Assembly: GCA_043758125.1 (NCBI GenBank)
Contig: JAYVOC010000085.1
Span: 1-10,202, forward strand
DNA from: JANXSD01 sp043758125
Lineage (GTDB): Bacteria > Bacteroidota > Bacteroidia > AKYH767-A > OLB10
DNA length: 10,202 nucleotides
Direction: 5' to 3'
In this document: piece by piece, positions 7,102-10,202 of the stretch
How positions within the stretch are numbered: the stretch's first letter is position 1
Layout: each line of letters begins with the position of its first letter
The notes under the pieces: model-generated
Told to the model about the DNA's origin: nothing
Databases searched by the model: none
What the model saw: the letters and a program-made list of their open reading frames with translations, nothing else
Made by a program: the position numbers and the translations under genes

Positions 7102-8259
7102 TTATTTTTTATTTCGCGCATAATACTGAAGCATGAGTTGCCATTGCGCTGTATCTTTTCCTTTATAAGCAACCTTCCATTTACTTGGCGGATCATTAGG
7201 GTTGGTAATATCAAAATAGGGATCCCAAAAATCAGTATCCGATTGGTATCCATATTGAGACCAAGCCCAACCATTTTTCTCAATAACATCGATAACATCT
7301 TTAACCCATACATCACCACCTTCTGACCATCTGGCGCTTTGGAATTCACCAATATAAACTAATGAATTGGTGTTTTTTTGAAATTCTTTTAGTGCATTAA
7401 AACGTTTTTCAATAAGTGTTTTATCCCAGAATGCATCATTAATTTTACCAGGATATTTAAGTCCTTTTGGGTTTTTTCTTACTCCTTGAAGTGCGAAAGG
7501 TGCAGGCAAGTACATGTGTGCACCATATATTAATTTATCATCATTAATATTGAAGCCATTAAAATTTGTATAATTTGTTGGTCGGCCCCAAGGACCTGGT
7601 GTTAACAAGAAATATCGTTGTTTATCATATTTACGAATAGTACTAAGAACGCGTTTAAAAAAGCCTTCAAGATTATCAGGTACAATCGATCCTAAAATAC
7701 CATCTTCCGAAGGCTCGCCTATCACTTCGTAGGCTGACAATTCATCACCTCTTTGTTTAAAGTGATTTACAATAACATCTAATCTACTAATAGCACTATC
7801 TTGGTAGGCAGGGTTTTCCCAAAATTCTTTTGATTTATCGTTCACTTCATCGTTAGGATCAATAACCACATTATTAAAAGCAATCAAACTAGTCATATTG
7901 TATTTTTTCACTTCAGTGAGGATGCTATCTGCCCAGGCGATTTCCGCTAAAAAGGCATTTGTTGGAGCGATTTTTTCACGCATTGCACGTTTATTTCCTT
8001 TTATTAATATGCGCACAAAATTTACATTAACACTAGCAAGATATGCAATGTCGGATGGTTTGGTTTTTTTTGATTCGAGACAAACACCTCTCCAAGGCCA
8101 ATTTTTTGGATAGACATTAGATGGATTAAAACTTTTATTCTTATTGGCAGATTCGGTATTTACTTGCGAGTGAAACTTTTTTTTGCTTTTAATACATGAT
8201 GCAGATATTAAAAAGATAGAAAAACAGATTAAGGTTAATATTAGTGCTGATTTTTTCAT
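7102..8259 (-). CDS. GH5-type glycoside hydrolase, predicted lipoprotein
   Basis: This 385-residue protein has a lipoprotein signal peptide (MKKSALILTLICFSIFLISASC, 1-22; lipobox Cys22) followed by a basic, low-complexity linker (KSKKK to about residue 50) and a TIM-barrel domain from about 54. GH5 (clan GH-A) features are visible: FVRIL with Arg83, the acid/base candidate Glu182 in IGEP (180-183), HMY with His248 and Tyr250, the nucleophile candidate Glu305 in YIGEF (302-306), and an aromatic WAW segment (331-333). The residue before the acid/base Glu is Gly181, where GH5 enzymes normally have Asn (NEP); this may change activity or mark a divergent subfamily. The substrate cannot be read, and 'cellulase' would be only a family name. 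The position beside GT4 and sulfotransferase genes suggests trimming or remodelling of the locus's own glycan in the outer-membrane space. The linker after Cys22 is basic rather than acidic, so a surface-export signal is not evident. The start at 8259 is fixed by the signal peptide. Confidence 0.85.
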   Translation of the reverse strand: MKKSALILTLICFSIFLISASCIKSKKKFHSQVNTESANKNKSFNPSNVYPKNWPWRGVCLESKKTKPSDIAYLASVNVNFVRILIKGNKRAMREKIAPTNAFLAEIAWADSILTEVKKYNMTSLIAFNNVVIDPNDEVNDKSKEFWENPAYQDSAISRLDVIVNHFKQRGDELSAYEVIGEPSEDGILGSIVPDNLEGFFKRVLSTIRKYDKQRYFLLTPGPWGRPTNYTNFNGFNINDDKLIYGAHMYLPAPFALQGVRKNPKGLKYPGKINDAFWDKTLIEKRFNALKEFQKNTNSLVYIGEFQSARWSEGGDVWVKDVIDVIEKNGWAWSQYGYQSDTDFWDPYFDITNPNDPPSKWKVAYKGKDTAQWQLMLQYYARNKK

Positions 8260-8281
8260 GATAAATAGTGTTTTCTTGAGA

Positions 8282-8289
8282 TAAAGATA
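8282..8289 (-). promoter_or_regulatory. Probable -7 element for the GH5 gene
   Basis: Read on the - strand the octamer is TATCTTTA, one base off TAnnTTTG. It lies 22 bp upstream of the GH5 ATG, a usual distance. A TTG on the same strand at 8315-8313 could serve as a -33 element, with a rather long spacer of 23 bp. Confidence 0.4.
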
Positions 8290-8404
8290 TGAAAAAGATT
8301 AAATATTAATTTCAATTTAACATCAATGAAAGTGAAATTGGGAGATTTCGTCATTGCATATTCATGGTTATGGTGATTAAAATAAAAATTGCTTCTAACT
8401 CTCC

Positions 8405-8412
8405 TAAATTTG
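8405..8412 (+). promoter_or_regulatory. Orphan perfect -7 element with abutting mini-ORF
   Basis: TAAATTTG matches TAnnTTTG exactly and is followed after one base by an ATG at 8414. The frame reads MPEVIFLNRNS and stops at 8447-8449. The nearest real gene in this direction starts 211 bp further on. This could be a distal promoter of the methyltransferase, or the surviving promoter and first codons of a lost gene. No -33 element at proper spacing is evident. Confidence 0.35.
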
Positions 8413-8418
8413 TATGCC

Positions 8419-8497
8419 AGAGGTCATTTTTTTAAATCGAAATAGTTAATTTTTATAGAGGACTGTAAATAAAGGGCTACTAATTATTAGAGGTCAT
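8419..8497 (+). repeat. Spaced AGAGGTCAT direct repeats
   Basis: AGAGGTCAT occurs at 8419-8427 and again at 8489-8497, with a partial copy AGAGGAC at 8457-8463 between them (start spacings 38 and 32 bp). All copies have the same orientation within a promoter region. They could be binding sites for a regulator, or chance. Confidence 0.3.
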
Positions 8498-8589
8498 ACT
8501 ATTGAATGAGTTAGACTTAAGTATTCATTGAATTAATTATGATAAGAGTGAAAACAACTTGGACAATTTCGATTAATTAAAATTTGACT

Positions 8590-8597
8590 TATATTTA
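8590..8597 (+). promoter_or_regulatory. Possible -7 element for the methyltransferase gene
   Basis: TATATTTA differs from TAnnTTTG at the last base and lies 26 bp upstream of the ATG at 8624, giving a plausible leader of about 20 nt. No -33 element with usual spacing is visible, and the region is AT-rich, so this is weak. Confidence 0.28.
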
Positions 8598-8623
8598 CGG
8601 CTAGATATAAATCAGAGTTTAGA

Positions 8624-9289
8624 ATGAACATAAAAAACTTTTTTATTGGTTCGGAGTTACCAAATTCGTTTGGAAATAAATTTAGAGCAAAGAGATTTAA
8701 ATTTCTACAAGAAAAATTTAAATCGTTTTCCGCACCAGTAAAAATATTAGATGTTGGAGGCACCTTAAACTACTGGGTGAATAGAGGATTTGATAAACAA
8801 CCTGGGTTTGAAATAACACTTTTAAACATGAAAAAATCTGAATCAGAACATGCTAACATAAAATATATTGTTGGTGATGCTACGGATCTCTCTCAATACA
8901 GTGACAACTCATTTGATATAGTTTTTTCAAATTCTGTAATTGAACATTTGCATACGAAGGAGAATCAAATTAAAATGGCGAAGGAGGTAATGAGAGTGGG
9001 AAAATTTTATTATGTGCAAACACCCAATAAATATTTTATAATTGAGCCTCACTATTTATTACCTTTCTTTCAATTTATTCCGAAAGAATTACAATTTTTT
9101 ATTCTTACCAAAACCAAATTTTCGCGTATGAAAAAATGGAATCCAGAAAGAGCCCAAAATTATATTGACGAAATACGTTTATTGTCTAAGGCAAATATGT
9201 TAGAACTTTTTCCTAGTTGTAATTTATATATTGAGAAGGTATTGGGATTTGCTAAATCATATTCAGCACATAATTTTCCAGAAAAATAA
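8624..9289 (+). CDS. Class I SAM-dependent methyltransferase (Methyltransf_11-like)
   Basis: This 221-residue protein carries the SAM-binding Rossmann signature: motif I ILDVGGTL (41-48), an acidic adenine-contact position in VGDATDL (83-89, Asp85), and FDIVFSNSVIEHLH (97-110), which matches the 'fDvv.s..vleHl' block of Methyltransf_11 proteins. The end of β2, usually acidic to bind the ribose hydroxyls, reads LLNMK here (Asn68), a modest deviation. The C-terminal half is rich in Phe, Leu and Ile (YFIIEPHYLLPFFQFIP, 137-153), perhaps for a lipid-linked or membrane-close acceptor. The acceptor is unknown; O-methylation of a sugar in the neighbouring glycan is an inference from context. It is the only + strand gene in the right-hand segment, running opposite to its neighbours and converging on the sulfotransferase gene with 45 bp between the stop codons and no evident terminator. 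Confidence 0.85.
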   Translation: MNIKNFFIGSELPNSFGNKFRAKRFKFLQEKFKSFSAPVKILDVGGTLNYWVNRGFDKQPGFEITLLNMKKSESEHANIKYIVGDATDLSQYSDNSFDIVFSNSVIEHLHTKENQIKMAKEVMRVGKFYYVQTPNKYFIIEPHYLLPFFQFIPKELQFFILTKTKFSRMKKWNPERAQNYIDEIRLLSKANMLELFPSCNLYIEKVLGFAKSYSAHNFPEK

Positions 9290-9334
9290 AATGTAAATAT
9301 TCTTCACTATAATGTACTCAGCTAATTCACTTTT

Positions 9335-10202
9335 CTAACTCGATAGCCACGAAGAAAGATCAATATTAATTAAGTTTTGTAGGTTTTTAATGTCTTGTGA
9401 ATAGTAATTTGTGAGAGCTTGTTTTGTTTCAGAAGTAAGAATAGGTAAGCCATCTTTGCTAAAAAATATTTTAAATAATTTTTCTTTAATGTTATCGCTT
9501 ATTAAATTATTTATGATACTTCGCAATTTTTTTTGTGAATATAATTTCTTTATAAATATATTTTTCCCAGTCAAAGTAACATTCTGATTTTTAATTTTTA
9601 CAAACTCATGTAGATTATCTATACCAAGAAAAAGGTAGATTTTTTCTACCGTTTGTTCTGTTTGTAAAATTAAATCCTCATGACGAAAAATTAGTACTTG
9701 ATCCTTACCGAAAGTTTCTAGATAGCGCTTTACTTGATCATAATATTCACCTAATTGGATATATTGTTGGAAGTAGATACCAGAATTATTATCATTTGGT
9801 CCATTCTTTACAATTTCTTCGAATGTATAAGGCACTAAATTCTGACTGTAATCCATTTGATAGTGCGAAAATGCTCTTGAAACAGGTTCTCTTAATGAAA
9901 TAATAATTTTAGCATTAGGATTAAAAGCAAAAATTCGTTTAGCTACATCAGGATAATATAAATAAGATACACTGGCCTCGCCTATTGCTTTTTCAGCAGT
10001 TTTACATTTAAATAATTGAAGATACTCTTCAATTGATGCTACATTTTTTTTGTCGTAATATAAATTTTGTGATGCAATTTCACTATGGCTAAAGAAATTC
10101 GGTTCTTTATCAACACTCATACACACCTGAGGGTGATCATTTAAATATGAATGCAATGCCGTTGTGCCTGCCTTAGGAGCACCAACAATAAAGAAGTTTG
10201 GT
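9335..10202 (-). CDS. Sulfotransferase, PAPS-dependent (5' end outside window)
   Basis: The frame stays open through the window edge at 10202, so the N-terminus is missing; about 288 residues are visible. The first visible residues read PNFFIVGAPKAGTTALHSYL, which contain the 5'-phosphosulfate-binding loop PKAGTT. KEPNFFSH follows shortly after, with the Lys-Glu pair used in NDST/3-OST-type sulfotransferases. The 3'-phosphate-binding block IISLREPVSRAFSHYQ has the Arg and Ser that bind PAPS. These are the defining motifs of the Sulfotransfer_1 family, which moves sulfate from PAPS to a hydroxyl or amino group, here most likely on a sugar. The protein ends LSSWLSS. A TTG at 10156 could look like a start, but using it would discard the PKAGTT loop. 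With the GT4, GH5 and methyltransferase genes it suggests a sulfated surface glycan; PAPS-synthesis genes are not in this window. Confidence 0.92.
   Translation of the reverse strand, partial: PNFFIVGAPKAGTTALHSYLNDHPQVCMSVDKEPNFFSHSEIASQNLYYDKKNVASIEEYLQLFKCKTAEKAIGEASVSYLYYPDVAKRIFAFNPNAKIIISLREPVSRAFSHYQMDYSQNLVPYTFEEIVKNGPNDNNSGIYFQQYIQLGEYYDQVKRYLETFGKDQVLIFRHEDLILQTEQTVEKIYLFLGIDNLHEFVKIKNQNVTLTGKNIFIKKLYSQKKLRSIINNLISDNIKEKLFKIFFSKDGLPILTSETKQALTNYYSQDIKNLQNLINIDLSSWLSS

Larger units (their letters stand above)
8260..8623. other. Divergent intergenic region between the GH5 and methyltransferase genes
   Basis: These 364 bp separate two divergently transcribed genes and hold their likely promoters (see 8282-8289 on - and 8590-8597 on +). 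They also hold a perfect but orphan -7 element at 8405-8412 joined to an 11-residue open frame (8414-8449), a repeated AGAGGTCAT word, and an imperfect palindrome CTACTAATTATTAG at 8477-8490 (12 of 14 positions symmetric). No other gene is supported. Confidence 0.5.

Noticed and set aside
7138..7326. 62-codon + strand frame
   Set aside because: It is antisense to the GH5 catalytic domain; a shadow frame.
7092..7352. 86-codon - strand frame
   Set aside because: It overlaps the GH5 gene in another frame, and its translation has no recognisable domain.
7898..8113. 71-codon + strand frame
   Set aside because: It is antisense to the GH5 N-terminal region; a shadow frame.
8533..8763. 76-codon - strand frame over the methyltransferase start
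   Set aside because: It overlaps the N-terminus and motif I of a well-supported methyltransferase on the + strand, and has no domain of its own.
1..10202. CRISPR array, tRNA, rRNA, phage or toxin-antitoxin genes
   Set aside because: I saw no regularly spaced repeats, no tRNA-like cloverleaf or CCA end, and no matching protein motifs on either strand.

Overview
The window comes from a member of the phylum Bacteroidota, probably an environmental or uncultured lineage. Three things point there: a short GT5-only glycogen-synthase-like gene followed by a DUF4270 lipoprotein gene and glmS, which is a Bacteroidota neighbourhood; -7 promoter elements of the TAnnTTTG type and no strong Shine-Dalgarno sites; and Bacteroidota-style lipoproteins. 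I cannot name a genus.

Left part (about 1-4300, + strand): a housekeeping cell-envelope block. A GT5-domain protein (112-939) is followed by a DUF4270 lipoprotein (1018-2349) and, 2 bp later, by glucosamine-6-phosphate synthase GlmS (2352-4190). The block closes with a 25-bp perfect-stem, apparently bidirectional terminator (4226-4276).

Right part (about 4300-10202): a much more AT-rich segment, mostly on the - strand, that reads as the edge of a surface or exopolysaccharide locus. In order of coordinate it holds an APH-like small-molecule kinase (4542-5429, -), a GT4 glycosyltransferase (5847-7004, -), a GH5-type glycosidase lipoprotein (7102-8259, -), a class I SAM methyltransferase (8624-9289, +) and a sulfotransferase cut by the window end (9335-10202, -). 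Gaps of 265, 417 and 364 bp contain short coding-like scraps and orphan promoter elements, as expected of a locus that gains and loses genes.

How the parts could work together (inference): GlmS makes glucosamine-6-phosphate, the entry point to UDP-GlcNAc for peptidoglycan, lipid A and surface glycans. The right-hand genes could assemble a glycan (GT4), decorate it (sulfotransferase, methyltransferase, possibly phosphorylation by the kinase) and trim it at the outer membrane (GH5 lipoprotein). No polymerase, flippase or export gene is visible here, so the rest of any such pathway would lie beyond 10202. I see no tRNA, rRNA, CRISPR array, transposase or phage gene.
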